Source: Hyaloperonospora brassicae (taxonomy: Eukaryota; Oomycota; Peronosporomycetes; Peronosporales; Peronosporaceae). Taken from it: a stretch of DNA of 64,000 nt. Within the stretch, counting starts at the first letter, position 1. Every line of letters begins with the position of its first letter. The notes beneath the pieces are model-generated. The model was not told where the DNA came from and searched no databases. It worked only from the letters and a program-made list of their open reading frames with translations. The position numbers were made by a program, and so were the translations under genes. The stretch covers positions 62,001-126,000 of the forward strand of contig CANTFL010000987.1 in NCBI GenBank assembly GCA_947650285.1, given 5' to 3'. Of this stretch, positions 1 through 14,620 are shown piece by piece.

Positions 1-3000
1 TGTCTTATCTTTAGAAATAAATCGTAGAAAGAGCGTAAGATCGTCAAGCAAAATCGAGGAATTAAATACGGGTTGTAATTTGATTATTTGTTCATCGGGT
101 CAACACAAAAGAACTGAAATATAAGCACAAACGCCTGTTAAAAGTGACATTAGCGCCGCGAACCCTTTTGATTCCTTAATAATTTTTTAATGATAGTTGA
201 TATATAGGGCCGCATTATAAGATTTGGCACTACAATGTAGCCGAAATTAGGATCATATATTATTGCGCGCAAAAACAATTGATATTTTGATGTGCGTCTA
301 TTACTTAATAAACAATGTGATCAGAAATAAACAAATCGTGAGAGCAAGGCACCTATCCAATACACCACACGCAGACAGCTGTTCATATCTTAAATTAAGC
401 TAATAGGTTCTTCTAGTAAGGCAGGTATAGGTTTTAATACTTTCACCGTTAACTTTGTCACTTTGCTTCTGAAAACATCCGTAAAGTTGATGAATATTTA
501 AATTATACATTTTTCCAATAGAATTATACTCAAAGCCCAAATTATTTGCCGATTGGTCTGCTTTTGTTTGAAAATTGTCACGAATGTAGATTTCACCTTA
601 TAATTCATGCGATATTGTACATTACGTGACAATATATTACTTTTGCGAAACAAATAATTACGCAGCCTATAATATTCCTGGATACTAATGCGAACGCCCA
701 ACGTAGTAAATCTATCAATTAAAATCAGCCATGAAAGTTTATAGGCTTCTGTGGCCTTGTATCGCATTCATATTATGTGTAGTTTTAATTCAAGATGTTT
801 GTTCATGTGAATCGATACATGGCGGTTATATTATATACCGGTAACCTATATATGCTGTAGATATAGCTTATAAAAGCCGGGTACCTGATGGATGGGAAAA
901 TATAAAGCTGCAATGAGTTGTTGGCATAGTCATGATCAATACTAGGCATATAGAAGGTCCGTTGTATTGATCAATGTCAACGGGGACACTAATATATTCC
1001 ATATTTAATCGGTAAAAGTGCGCGGTTACACAAAATTGGGTAAAACTTAAACGCTATAAGCAAGGAAACCGCTTCGTTAAAACTGTCATCAATTTGAAAC
1101 AATCTAAAAGTCAATATCAAGATACATGGAACCGACATCACTTGTAAAAAAATTTCGTGACACCTACAATACGATATTTGAGATACGTATATATAGATCC
1201 TGATACTACAAGTCAATCGTGTTGAATGATCCGCTAATATGGAGTAACTAATTGCTTATAAATATTATTCGCGGCATGATGCGATATGGATGAGACTGTT
1301 TTTTATGCACTAATTTTTCTAATATTATCGCACTTTTTCCATCAGGTTCTTTTGTCTTTCAATTAGTATGCAATCGTTTTGGCGTATCATGACAATTTTC
1401 AAATACGTTTTTATCGGTGTAACGTCATGAGTATAAATACACATTATACCACATAATATGTCCATTGAAAATTAAAATTAGATATATTTTCTCTACCTTT
1501 TTTCTCAGGTTAGTGCAATTATTTTAGCCAGTTCAACGAATATTATAGTCAAAGTCTGTTTTGGCAGAACACCATTTCATTATCCGAGAAAAACTTCTAT
1601 GTTTCTTAGGAATTAAATCCGAGCTAAGGAATATATCTACTATACCCGATCAACATTCCCGATAACTAATAAACGACAATAGAACCAACATTAAATTTAG
1701 TCGCGCGTATCACGGTAAAAAGTTATAAATGAAGGTCGAAGTTCCTACACAATATATTGCAACACTAGTCAAAATAAGATTAAATAACCTTAAAAGTAGG
1801 ATAAATTGTACAAAACTTAAGTAGTCAAAAATGGGCCATGACAATATTTGATAATCAAATAAAATACGTATATTTATAACGCGGTACAGAATAGAATGGA
1901 ATTGCACTTCATGTTTCAAAAAACATTCTATGCGAATTTGCAGTGAATATCATTGATCTATAACGTTTTTTGTCTTTAGCAATAAGGTTAATGATTGCAC
2001 ATAACGACGACATTATAATTTAAGGCCATGACATACAAGACTTTTTACTTAAATATAATATTTACACTGTAAGTACACAGTGTCAAAGACTTAGTAATGT
2101 TTAATTTCTATAATCAAGCTTTGAAATAGGAGCTATAGCGTGATAAATCATGTCATATCAATAATGAATCACATCAAACAAGACATATAATTGCCTTAGA
2201 ATGTTACTCAAGCTCTTTTTGTCTTAAATACTTCTCATGCACTATATCATGACTCATATGCATCAGCTAATGTTTAACCGCTTCGAAAGACCTTATACGA
2301 TCATTATGGCTCTACCTTAACCATGATCTGGCGATTATTATATGCTTTTCCCTTCCGTATATTAAGTAGGGATCTCACTCAAATCCATAGTGTATTTTTG
2401 CTTTATTGCGAAGGATTATTGAAAGCATTAATTATTCCTCATTGATCGTTTTTCCTCATAAATGCATTATATAGTAAAAATCAAAAACGTATTCACGAAG
2501 CACATAGCAACCGATCGACACATTTTAATGCATTTTTCGTCTTCAAGCAAGTAGATAATACGAATAGCATCCGTTAAAAAGTGTTTAATAAATTCATTTA
2601 CATATTTTAATGTCGTTGTGCCACTCATAAAAACTATAGTTGCTACATATTATTGCCCTGTCTTCGGAATTATTCATCGTCTACTAAAACATGATTTATC
2701 AAGTATAGCAACAACATACAACAAGTAACCAGACTCAAAATGGTTGTGAGTCTTGTAATTATAGACGTTTATAGGTCTATATCGTTTGGCTTTTTGCATT
2801 ACACAGGGGAATGTATGTATTAACTATCGAGATTTTATTAATATGTATGTACCTCTATACAATGGGATCGCTATCATTGCACTTTCTTCACCCTACACTA
2901 GGGATGATCCAGTATATTCTATTTCACGAGAAGGCAACATAATCTTTACACAATGCTATTAACGTTGCGTTTGGTCTTATACTTGGTCGACAAAATTGTT

Positions 3001-6000
3001 TAGAGATATTATAACGATTTTTATCTTGTATTTATATCTCTCACACGGGTAGATTTAAACGTGTAAAATTCTGACAACTAAGCTTTATAACTTCAGCAGA
3101 ATATGTTGGATTTGTCTAGACATGCTTATGACATATATAAAATTACTTTAACCCACTTATGTGAATATACAATTATGCTATGTGGCATTCCACTTATATA
3201 ATGCGAGTATTAACTTCATAAATTATAGGTAACGTGTATTATAAATATGATCATCAATATTTCTATCAACAGCCGTTTCTATCACTACCATGAAGAATTC
3301 ATACATGTATAATTAATTAAGCAAGCTAATAATAAACCAAATATATTCTGAGCAAGCAGCTGTTATTAGAGCACAATTTTAATGATATACCTCATCTACG
3401 AGCTAAACCATCGAGACTTAACGACAAAAGACATTCATGAATTTTTTTAAAGATCATTGATACAATATCCAATAATTTTGACATCTTGTGATCATATTTA
3501 TAGATCGCGATTACTTTTGGATTAGTAAAGCGTACATTTTTCATACAGGTTGCAAATCCTGTATATATATATATATGCGTTACTTTGCAAACAATACACG
3601 TCTTAACATAACAAAATATACCTACGCGCATAGTTCTAATATTGCAGCATATATTGATCATGATAAAATCACCGACGATATGAGTTATTTTTAAAATCCA
3701 TTAATATCTTTACATCTCATTATTTCGCTTTATGTCAAACCTCACTTATTATCCATCAAACCTTATTTTATGAAAACAATATGCGCATGCCTTAAATAGC
3801 GTATCTCGTTATATAATCTGCTAGTACATATAAGGTGAGTATTTTGGTCGTCTATTTTATATGTACAAATCAAAGGTCAGAACATTCCAAATGAGCTTGT
3901 AAGCGTGATAAAGGTATTACCACTTGAAATCGTCTATATTCTCTTTTTTTATAGGTTTTTTGAGTTAAATAGACAATAAATGCTCATTCTAACCTTACAA
4001 ATCGGTCAAATTTATGCGTCGAATGTAGTCCGATAAATCAATTTATCTGACAATCTTAAATTCGAAATGCTGAAAACATTTAGAATAATCCCAGAAATCA
4101 ACTAGTATTAAAAACTAAATATGCTTTTTAAGCCCTAGAGATACAAAGGATTATGCATGTGCATTTTTCCAATATATAGATTTAATATTGTTTACTTATT
4201 GACCTTGTTGTGCTCCCTCATTTTCATGGACCTATTTACTTTGTGGTTACGTTATTGTACTAGGTCATTAAAAAAATGCACAGCGCTCAAAATTGGAAGG
4301 TGACATTTACGCGCTGTTAAATTGACATTAGATACTAGATAAAACCTAATGACCTGCTCATTTGTAAACATTAATATTCATCGGTAGATATGTTTAAATG
4401 CCATTTGTTTGTCACGTCTAGATTAATATATAATTACGCAGCTTCATTAGGTATGACTTGTCCACATAGGTGTATAAGAAGGGGAGTAAATCGTAAAATA
4501 CAACCAAGATACTTGTTATACTACATATCTTTGAGAAAGTTTTCTGTTTTAATGTAAACGTACATGAAAACTAAGTTGATGGATCAAGTTTCATACCCAT
4601 ACACGATGCTTGTTGATATAAGTGTCTGATATATAATTTGAGATGTATAGAATAAGATGCGAAGTTTAATATCAAGCTCACATATCCAACACGACGTTAT
4701 TGTAGTTGGACGGGATCTACTAAATTCTAAGTTTCACTATGTGACTTATGACCTTTAGTCTATCCTTTGTGAAACGTAGTTATATTGCCTCAGTCCACCT
4801 TATAGAATGTATGCCATGGCATATGGGGGCCTTTACAGCATCTTACTTTCTTGACCACTATGGTGCAAATGACGTTTTGATCCAAACTTTTATGCTTTAG
4901 TATGATTCATGAATTAAATTTACACAATATTACCAAACTGCTTGAACTCTCTGCTGGCGCCCGAACGCCTGATTACAAAGAGGCAACTCAACATATTTTC
5001 CTCTTTCTTCCTTTAAAAATTGGTTGGGTCGATTGGATAAGTTAAATCCTTTTATTGGACTAGAGTCGATGCAAAACTCGCTGGCGGTTGGCATTTTGTT
5101 AAGTGAATCTAATGAAATCCACACTCGATCTCATTTGGTCCTAAAAAGCGCTCTTTTCCTGTCGCTTAAGTATAGCTTAAGATAGACTGATCCAATCGTA
5201 TACGTGATCGGCTTGCTGTTTGAAAACCCGATCCGGCTTATGGTCTTGATTTTGAAATTAAATGGGTCGCTGCTTCCGCATTCAATTGATTTGTTCAATA
5301 CAAGATATACTGGTTTCGGCTAGCCGGGCAAAAAGGGTATATTTTGTGAAAAAATTGCACTCGAGGCCTTTTAAAGTCCGAACGGGAAATGATATTCATA
5401 CCGTAAGAGAAATTCCAATATAACTTTTAATTAGTTGATCAATTCTAGTTTATGTATACTAAACAAAAGCTGAATCACAAAGATTCTTTTTTTATGTGTC
5501 GGGCTGAATATAAGCGCGTTCCTGCGATGTCAGAAATAGGTATCGAAAAACATTATTTGGTCCACGCCAAGACGTACAGATTCATTGCGGTTCAGTAATC
5601 GCGGTACTAAGATCGAGGTGCGGTGCTTAAGTCGCGGTATACTGGTAGCTTAATATTGAACACAATGCCGTGATCAGGGTACATTAGTACCTGTTTACGG
5701 ATTACAATGCCGTGACTGCGGTAACCTTTTAAAACTGTCTCGCAGACCCACCTTAAAATTTAAATACTCCAACCAACAAAAGCAATTTCTTCATCGCGCA
5801 TTTGATGATCTATTTCGTCTTGTCTCACAATTTTACGTTTACCTCCGTCGGTGCCATTATATGTCCATCATCAGTCAGTTTGTTGATCAACTTTGGGTCA
5901 CTATTGATCAGCAACTCCGTACTGATCACCAATTGTGATATTGCATAGTAAGTATTCGTACACCTTGATTTAATATACACACAGGGTTTTGCTCTATATT

Positions 6001-9000
6001 TCATGTAAGGGTATAAAACAACAAACTCATTTCTCAATTCATCAATTAGATCCTAATATCCGAGCTTAAATAAGGACCCGAATCGAGTTTCCACTTCTCG
6101 GTCTACTTTAGCACATATGCATATTTTGCTTGCATCACATATTCCGTATTTTAAAACGGTCGTTTTGAAGCAGAAAATGCAGGGGAAGCTACATTAGGTA
6201 GGTAAACTCTCGAATTTATATCATCAGCTGCTTCAATACAGAATGTTAATGTTCCTGGTAATAAATAGTAGCTAATTTGATTATATATATATATATACTT
6301 TTGTCTAGCAGCGAGCCATCTTGCTTTTCATGGCTAATATGTATCTTATTTTGATTAATATCGTGCCGAAATATTGATTTCTTACCTCATCGAAAGGTTC
6401 GCAAAGTCGGCACTCATGCTGCACCTAGCAGTCAAAATTGCATAGCATAAAAAAGTCTGGTATTCAGTTTTTCCTCGGTATAACCGGTTATATAACTCTA
6501 TGGTGAATTACGTTTCTTGTCGTGTCCGCTGAGGCAAGTATTACTTGACCGGGTACGTTACAGACCTTTGATGGTCATCTCATTGCGATGCACATTAATC
6601 GTTACCTTTATATGGAACTTGGATCCTTATTATATCGATTCCTTTCACTGATATCCACAAAGGTGATCGTTTTTCGAGTCCATACTGCTACATGTAAATC
6701 GATGTGTATACTTTTTGGCTCAAAATTTAAGGCAATAATTATAGCTTGTCAACATGTGAATCATTTCAAAATACATAATTATAAATACCTCATGCGGTGA
6801 CGAGAACAAAATTGGACCTTCGAATTTAATCAGCGCAAGTACTTCGGTCAATGTTGTAATTTATGGGAGCGCCAGAAATTTCGTTCGATTGCTTTCATGC
6901 GGGCTCTTGCAAGTTAAATCCAAGTCTCACAATGACAGGTTCGTACAAAAAAAGTTATCGATTATCTCAAGGTGCGACCCTTTTATAATGATTAAGATTA
7001 GCTCTTTTGACATACGTTTAAGGTAATTGCAAGCAGAATTTAGTGCTATAACGACCTTGAGCTTTGCTCACATATTGTGTGCAAGGTAGGCGCCGTAGTA
7101 ACGACGTCGAAAGTAAATATCTCATATGTTCCATCAATAGTTCTGAGTAACAACTATTGCGCATAGTAAAGTTATTTAAATTGTTCTTTAGTTAAAGTCA
7201 AATTTATGCTGTGGCTAAAAAAATTGAATTTCTGGATCTTTTAATATTAGGGTACACGTGTCAAGGTGCCAACATCTCTTTTAAACTTATGTAAAATGTT
7301 TTGATTTGACCTCGTTAAGCACTTTTCGGTAATTTCTATTTATTGAAAGCATGAAGGTCTCGTCAATGTGGACGTGCAAGCACATTATAGTCCATGAAAT
7401 GACATAAGAAGTTTTTACACATGAGTTGTAGCATTCATCATTTTTAATGGCCTTACTTTGCGATGTACGGACCCTTACTAAACGGAAATGCGCGAATGTC
7501 ACAAGCCACTGATAGCATATTAAAACATTTTTACATTACGTAAGTAAAAGTATTCGACCAAGATAATGGATTCGCTATATTCGTACATTATTACCATGAT
7601 TTCTCAATAATGCTATAAGCGCAAAGTCTAGCGGTAAATTTGATAGTGACACCAAAAATGAAGAAGTCCTACATGCTGGTCTTTCGTCGGGTCGTCATAA
7701 GTATGACCCTTTTTTTACGTGTTTATCGGCACTTTTAACATCACTCGGTCTATCTCACTCTTCATTGAATTCATCGGCATAAAAAAAAACTCCTTTTACT
7801 ACGAAAAGAATTTGGTTAGTGTGCTAGTGTTTAAACATTTTCATTTTTGATTCATAATAGGCCACTGCATCATTTGCGGCTGTGAAATATCGATAAACCT
7901 CCTGACCTCACCATTTGACATTCGCGGTCAGCCATTACTACCCATAAAATTGTGTGTGAGGTAATTTCGATAGCTGTAGTGCCTTGAAACTGCACAATCC
8001 TCAACTTTTATGTGTAATGAAGACTGATGTGAAATGATGGTTTATCCTGCGTTATTAAAAATCGTACAGATATACAAAAGTAGCGGACAAAAGAAATCGT
8101 TTTCTGAGTTAGGTTGACAACCGTGGTCGTAAAATTTTTTTACAATCGATTAATGCCCCATCGGTCTCAACCCCGCCTTTTCTCAAGCTGATGTATTCCT
8201 TCCAACAATTGGAAGAAAGTCTAAGCTAGGTTGCTTTTTATTTGAGCTCCCGAGACCTCACATCAAAAACGGCTTAAAGAGTTCGTGCTGATGCAGGCAG
8301 ACAAATAATATACACCGCTTCTTTTCCCCACAAATATGTTGGTGCTAGCTAATAATCCTCGATATGAAATCGTTGTAGCTAGCTTAATGGCGAATACATA
8401 GGTTTATTATATAACTACTTTTCTGTACCACTCATACGATAGGTCCTCGAAAGTAAAGCTTTTTAAATTTATTTGGCTAATACAACTATCCATAGTGCGC
8501 TAAACTTGTTGATGTAAACTGATCAACGACGAATGAAAGCAAATAATTCTACGAGATTCGGTTTGCACATGCCGTACCGCCGTATTAAATAATGGTATGT
8601 ATATAAAACAACAAAGGTACGCTTAACAGTTGGCAACGCGACAAATTAGCCCACATCCAGGCTATGCTTATCAAACGAAAAAGTGCAGCTTCTCGAAGAC
8701 GAGCTTTCCCTGGACAAATTAATGAACATATTACATCTGTATTTCTGCAAGGAATTCAGAATATATGCACAAATGATCTGCATCCTGACCCAACGAATGG
8801 ATATCATTTTCGCTTGAAATCTCGATGACGGCTTATTGTCGGAAGCAAAGAAATCAGTTTTTTGCTAGAATTATCGCCATTATGAGCGGACCCCTCCAAT
8901 TTTTTAAATGTCATGCGCAGGTAGCCTATAACACTAAAACGCATTACTATTATTTGTTAATCACTATAAATGCCTTCAACTGACATCTAAACATTAGGTA

Positions 9001-12000
9001 TGAATTTATTTTAGCCAAAACATCATCGATATAACAGAAACTTATTACATTTTAATTTTTGTTGTTACTAAATACAGCTTTATATACTTCCGTCTCAGTA
9101 ATGTCATCTGCGGCACATTTGGGTTTACAATAGGCAGTTTTCCGTTTCAAAATTATGATGAAAAGTAAGATATTGGTACGGGCCATCTAATTCAGCAAAT
9201 TTTCTGCTTAAAACGACGACAAATCATCCGATTGTAATGATCGAATTGTTAGCCAAAAATGTTCTTTAGCCACGTAAGAACTCATCTGTTTCATTCTATC
9301 GCTTATGTGATCGAAAGTACGCATGGGTCTAAACACTCAATATAAACATTTTGTCTGGCATAGAATTGTCTGATGAATTTTCTGATTTTTGTTTGTGACA
9401 TCTAGTTATACGCTAATCCTGGATATATAATTTATGGACGACGCGTGTAACTGCCAAACTGATTTCTTATTGCTCACACACCGGCATTCCATTCCTCCAT
9501 GTAAAATGTATGTCAGCCACCCAAGCAATGACTTCTGTCTTGGTTGTAGAATACTTTGATTACGAGGGTCAGAGAGGCTAAGATATATATCGTGTGTCGA
9601 GAGTACTTGCGTCATATACTGAATGAAAAATCAATATTTCTGATTCCTTATGTTACAAATTTTCAGCGCATGTGTTCAAAACCATAACAGAACCATGGTA
9701 AGTGCATTTCCCGGAGATATTTAATATTGATATAGTTGGTCAATTTGTTATAAGTGTACGAATTTCTAGGTAATCTTTATACTTCAAAAATAATATAACT
9801 AGGATGCGGAAATGGGAAGGCACGTCAAGCAAATTATCAGTTGTGTATACAGGTCCAACTCTTGACACATCTAGATGCATTGGTATACATCCTGACGGTT
9901 ACCACCATCTTCTAGTAGGCATCGGTATACATATCGTAATAGGTGAGCGAGAGATTCAGATGCCAACATATGCAGTACTGACTAATTTACACAAACATTT
10001 ATAGGGCGGTGCCGACACATATCGATTTACCATAACGCGGCTGAGACAAAACACCATATACTATCGGTCATTCAGGCAAAAGAATGTTACCTGTTAAGGT
10101 GTTTTAGCGCATGCATAAGGAGTGGGGATTCGATTCGGACATTATGGTATCGTTTATTCCGCATGTTGGTGATAGCTAGCGTGTTTATTACTATTATAGG
10201 TATTGCTTTAGATTTTATATTCTGAAATGCATTATTTTCGGTAAACGCTTTTTATGGTCTATTATGCGTTAATCCTTTAGCATTTTAATCTACATACAAT
10301 ATTTTTACGCAAAAGATCTCACACCTTAGGTATCACATATTTGCTACCACTACCTGTACCTTAAGGTCAGAAAAAAGTTTTTTGAATGTTTAACTGTAAA
10401 TTTTTCTTTCTGCAATTATTTTGTATAACTATAGATTTTTCCAGCTGTATTATGAATGAGATACTTGCGTGGATTTATAATTAATTGCTATACTAAAAGA
10501 TAATTATACACTGAGCGCAAATCCATCGAAATACTGCGGTCAACTTCGAAATTGTCAATAATGCTACACATTATATATTATAAAGAGTTTTATCGGACCC
10601 CCGTTCACTATTTGTTTAATCAACCAAGACCTTTGCCTGAAGAGATGCTTGAACTCACCTTGCATGCTAATCGTGTCCTGTGCTATACCAAAGTCGAACG
10701 AAGCCTTACCGTAAAAAAATCTTGCGTTGAGAAATGATAGTGAAGCATGTCATATATTATCTCATAAATAGATTAAATATTAATCCTAATATACAGTATT
10801 TGCTTATTCGCGCCCGAATGAATTGATGCAAATGATTGAGACGCAAATGCCTTTTTTTAGTGAGGCTAAGTCACAGTGTCTGGACTGCGACATTTCGATG
10901 TAAATTTGTATATAGTATTGTGCGTCGATCGAGATTCTATCTCTAGCTAGATTATGCTATACGGTCCAGGGATCAGCTTTTCGCCATCCTTACCCCTAGA
11001 AAAAAATGGTAGAAAGTATAAAATTTCTCGAGACAACTTTTACAAAGGCCCCTTTTGTATATAGGCAAATCAGATACATTAATATAATAATTCTATATTC
11101 CAATATATCTAACTTACTTTGCCACAATTTAATTATCCGAAATCATATCGCTTAAATATATAGGTGTTAACTGAACACATCATGATCTGTCATGAGATTG
11201 ATAGAACGTCTGCGGTATAGCCATTAAATCGTAGATAATTAATCAATTTGGGAAGCGGCAATCGGCTCATACAAAGTATATGATAGAAATGGATATTTAC
11301 GGCTGAAGAGCATCAAGAGGCCAGCCCAAGGTGATGGATTGATGAATAGTACAAACATCGTCAAGTACAGTACGTATCTGGATCTGTCCAACTTCCATTG
11401 AGTTACAGCGACATGGGTCATGTGTTCGATATTACGAGGTCATACGAACACAGTCATGCGATTTAGGCCATGTTATCGAGGATGAGAGATATGCATCCGA
11501 ATAAAAATTTCTGAGTATGGTAATTTTGTGTAAAAGCCATTCATAACGACATTCTTTTCGTTATGCACGACACGTTTCAGGTAGTCCTGACAAAAATTGT
11601 CTTCATCGGAGGCTTCAAACATTAAATGCAGCATCAAGAAAAACTCATTTCACTACAAATTCCACACGCGTTTGTCTCTTCAGAACGTCATTATCACATT
11701 GTATGTTTTTTAATAAGTAATTGAGGGGCATCTCGCCCTCCTCCTAGTTTTGGGCTCATTGACGGCTGCAACCAACGTACGTGCCTGTTTTCTGTGACTA
11801 GATAAGCGCAGCTACAGTTGCCGTGTGATGGAATGGACGATCTGGCTATCTGATTAACATAGACGAAGAAAGTGAAGCGATATTCGTGAAAGTCACCAAT
11901 AAAATGTATAATACAACCAAAAGACTAGAACCTATTTTTGTAATAGCGTTTGCCTAAGGTGTGCTTAACGTCGTCTATTGAATCTTTATATCTATAATAC

Positions 12001-12804
12001 CAACTTCTTGTCTTTTTATAAAAGTTACAGCGGAGATTATATTCAAAATAAGAAGAAAAAGGAAATTAGAGATCAATTATCGTTCACATTCAAAGTATAT
12101 GCGTTAAAGTGAGTTTGTGAATAATGCAGTATTGTTATATACACTATGTGAAATTAATCAGTAGCTTAGCCACGGCCCCGTGTAAAGCGCATAACGCATC
12201 ACATGTTTGTATATATAACTTCTGTAAATCCACTCCTATTTTTATACGTGACGTCATGTACCCTTTAAGATAATATCTTCCCGCAACACAATTGCAAATG
12301 TAGTATGATCTCAAATTACCCACCCCGCATATAGACAATAATATTTTGTCTCTTTCCTTAACCAACTCTAAGTGAACGATAATGTATACACGCTGCTTGT
12401 ACAAATTATAAATCAGATCTCCTACGGCATTTTATATACCAAATCATGCTTCCTTTATTACTACGTGAGCTATATAGAATTTAAAAAAATCTCTTATAGC
12501 ATTAAATTGCCTTAATAGCTAAATCTATTAAACATATCAGTCATGAAACTTAAGCTTCGTTGCAAGGCATGAATCTGGAGAGAAATAAAGCCTTATGATC
12601 TTGGATTCGGTCTCATCTCTTGTTTTGTTACGCTCAGTTTTTATTGTTTCCAATTGTCACTACTCTAATGCTTTGTGGTTTCACAAATGTGCCATGCATG
12701 TTACGCATTCTTTTTGATGTATATTTACATTGCGATTTCAAGGTGGTTATTGTTGTCGAAGAAGAGCCTCGGTCATATAGCGGGAACCGAACGGTATGTT
12801 TAGA
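1..12804. other. AT-rich gene-free stretch
   Basis: I see no supportable gene here. Open frames are short (under 100 codons), many begin at non-ATG codons, and none shows a domain I recognise. The DNA is visibly AT-rich. It holds simple TA runs at about 3562-3576 and 6282-6297, and a direct repeat of about 20 bp whose two copies start at 5662 and 5704. It is probably old, heavily mutated transposon DNA, but no element ends could be placed. Confidence 0.7.
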
Positions 12805-12892
12805 CGATTAGTAATGCGCGAAGTGGCGATTAATAATGCGCGACTGTACGATTATTAATGCGCAACATAGCGGTTACGAATGTGCAGTTGAA
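12805..12892. repeat. Four-copy 22-bp tandem repeat
   Basis: Four adjacent units begin at 12805, 12827, 12849 and 12871, each exactly 22 bp apart. The core shared by the first three copies is CGATTA.TAATGCGC; the fourth copy is more diverged (CGGTTACGAATGTGC). The units abut with no spacer, so this is a short minisatellite and not a CRISPR array. Confidence 0.75.
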
Positions 12893-13527
12893 GAACCAGT
12901 AGGCTTAGTGTAGCAAAATAGTTTGCGAATCAAAGACCTAAATATATTCGCTTTGCATGTTACCGTTTATTGATCAACTGCCTTTGACTTCGATTATAAG
13001 CTAAACATTTTACTGGGGAGAATGTAATGGCGTAGCACGTCATTTCGAATAATTTTATTGGGTTTCGCTGGTCGTTATGCTAAATATCGAAGACTCTTGG
13101 GAATGTGCTCCCACTACTTTTTGTTTGTGAACGCTTCCACCGTTTATAATTTGATACGTAGATGTTCTCAGCATAAGCACTGTGATAAGCATGTCGATTC
13201 GAGCTGACGTGTAGGAGGCGCGTGTAATATAAAGATATAAGAAAAGGTTTTCATGACTATTCTCACAATGATGTATGTGAGTGAGGTATGCCATCGTGAC
13301 GATTCTACTATCTTCATTAAATACTCATTTACTAACAAAATAGATAGGCGCATTTCATAAAGGCGTAATTCCCTTCGCAATTTGAGCAAATAATTGAATT
13401 TTATTAAACTTGTACTCCAGATATTAATGTGTCGTTTCTGTTCTGTTGTAAACAATTCAAATAGCTACTAAAGTTGCAAATCTAGTGCTTCAAAGTTGTG
13501 GTATATTCGATAGTAAATATAATAATT
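12893..13527. other. Intergenic, nothing recognised
   Basis: AT-rich sequence between the 22-bp repeat and the TIR-bounded element. Overlapping minus-strand frames of 79 and 95 codons around 13055-13455 show no recognisable domain and are not called as genes. Confidence 0.6.
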
Positions 13528-14620
13528 CCACGACTAGGGCACATCCCACTTTTGCAAGGGGCACACTCCATTTTTGCTATATGCACACCCTCCCGCCTAA
13601 ATTTTTAAAAAAGGACTTCAAATAATATAGTGCAGAACAATATGTAAAACACTTAGTCACTTACTGCTGCTCCCTATCTCCATATCTTATACGGCAGATC
13701 CACTCATGCGCGATATTAATGATCCCACTTGGCCAGTGCGGTACTTAAACGAGCAATGACTTCTCGAATCTCCTGTATCGAACACAATATACAATACGAT
13801 GGTACGATGCCGAGTGACCTAACCATCGGCTGTGGCAACGACTCATTTCCGACGTTGTTCCGAGACAGTCACGGGCAAATAGGTACCGCGAGCACTATTT
13901 GTGAAACTTGAGGTTACTGTCTGTGACGAGGACGTACCGTTACCAACCGTTTGATGTTCTACCCGGGCAGATCATTTCGGGTAAGAAGATGCAGAAAACA
14001 ATTGTGCGAGAGGTATTTTATTGACATCCTATAGGTCCGTCGCTTCTTTTCACCGTCGCTAAGTTTATGAATGTTCTTTAGGTCCCGCCACGATCGTATT
14101 TGTAGTAGATAAGATGCAGACCCCGCCTCGTTTTCTTTGACCTGGCGAAGACGATGGCATTCCCTTGGGTAGCCGCAAAACCGATAAAGGTATTTTTTTA
14201 CATTGTTCCTGGAAGAGAAGCTGGTATAAATGAGAGCGGCAGGTTTAATTTGGGACTGTTTAGCGACGTTTGTCCTTCTCTAGGACCTTCGTACGCCATT
14301 TCTAGGAGTCCAGCTGGTGCGTGTTATTATCCGGTGTTCTCTATGAAATTGGATGAGTCTGAAGGGACATAGACTCAATTGCACGGCCAAGACAGGTCGT
14401 TTTGACAGGTTCGTTTTATTTTGCAGTAAATGGAATTTACCTCCTTAACCTACTGATCCCTAAGCCAAACAATTTCAGATATTCGGGTGGGTGCTTCTAC
14501 ATACAGTTGTACTGTACCTAACACGCACATTGTCCATCACTGTCAAGTTTAAAGTCTTTTTCATCGTTTTAAGCGGGAAGGTGTGCCCCTAGCAAAAGTG
14601 CGGTGTTCTATAACTCGTGG
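13528..14620. mobile_element. Candidate TIR-bounded DNA element
   Basis: The ends form an inverted repeat. Reading inward, both start CCACGA and share CACTTTTGC followed by AGGGGCACAC and then a TCCCGC block. The left end carries an extra, partly repeated ~23-bp segment, so the arms differ in length (about 70 bp against 50 bp). No clear target-site duplication was found next to either end. The interior contains two short plus-strand frames (13729-13911 and 14154-14372) that resemble no transposase I know. A non-autonomous DNA transposon is the likeliest reading. Confidence 0.5.

Noticed and set aside
12805..12892. Possible CRISPR-like array
   Set aside because: Units are contiguous without spacers and the genome is eukaryotic.
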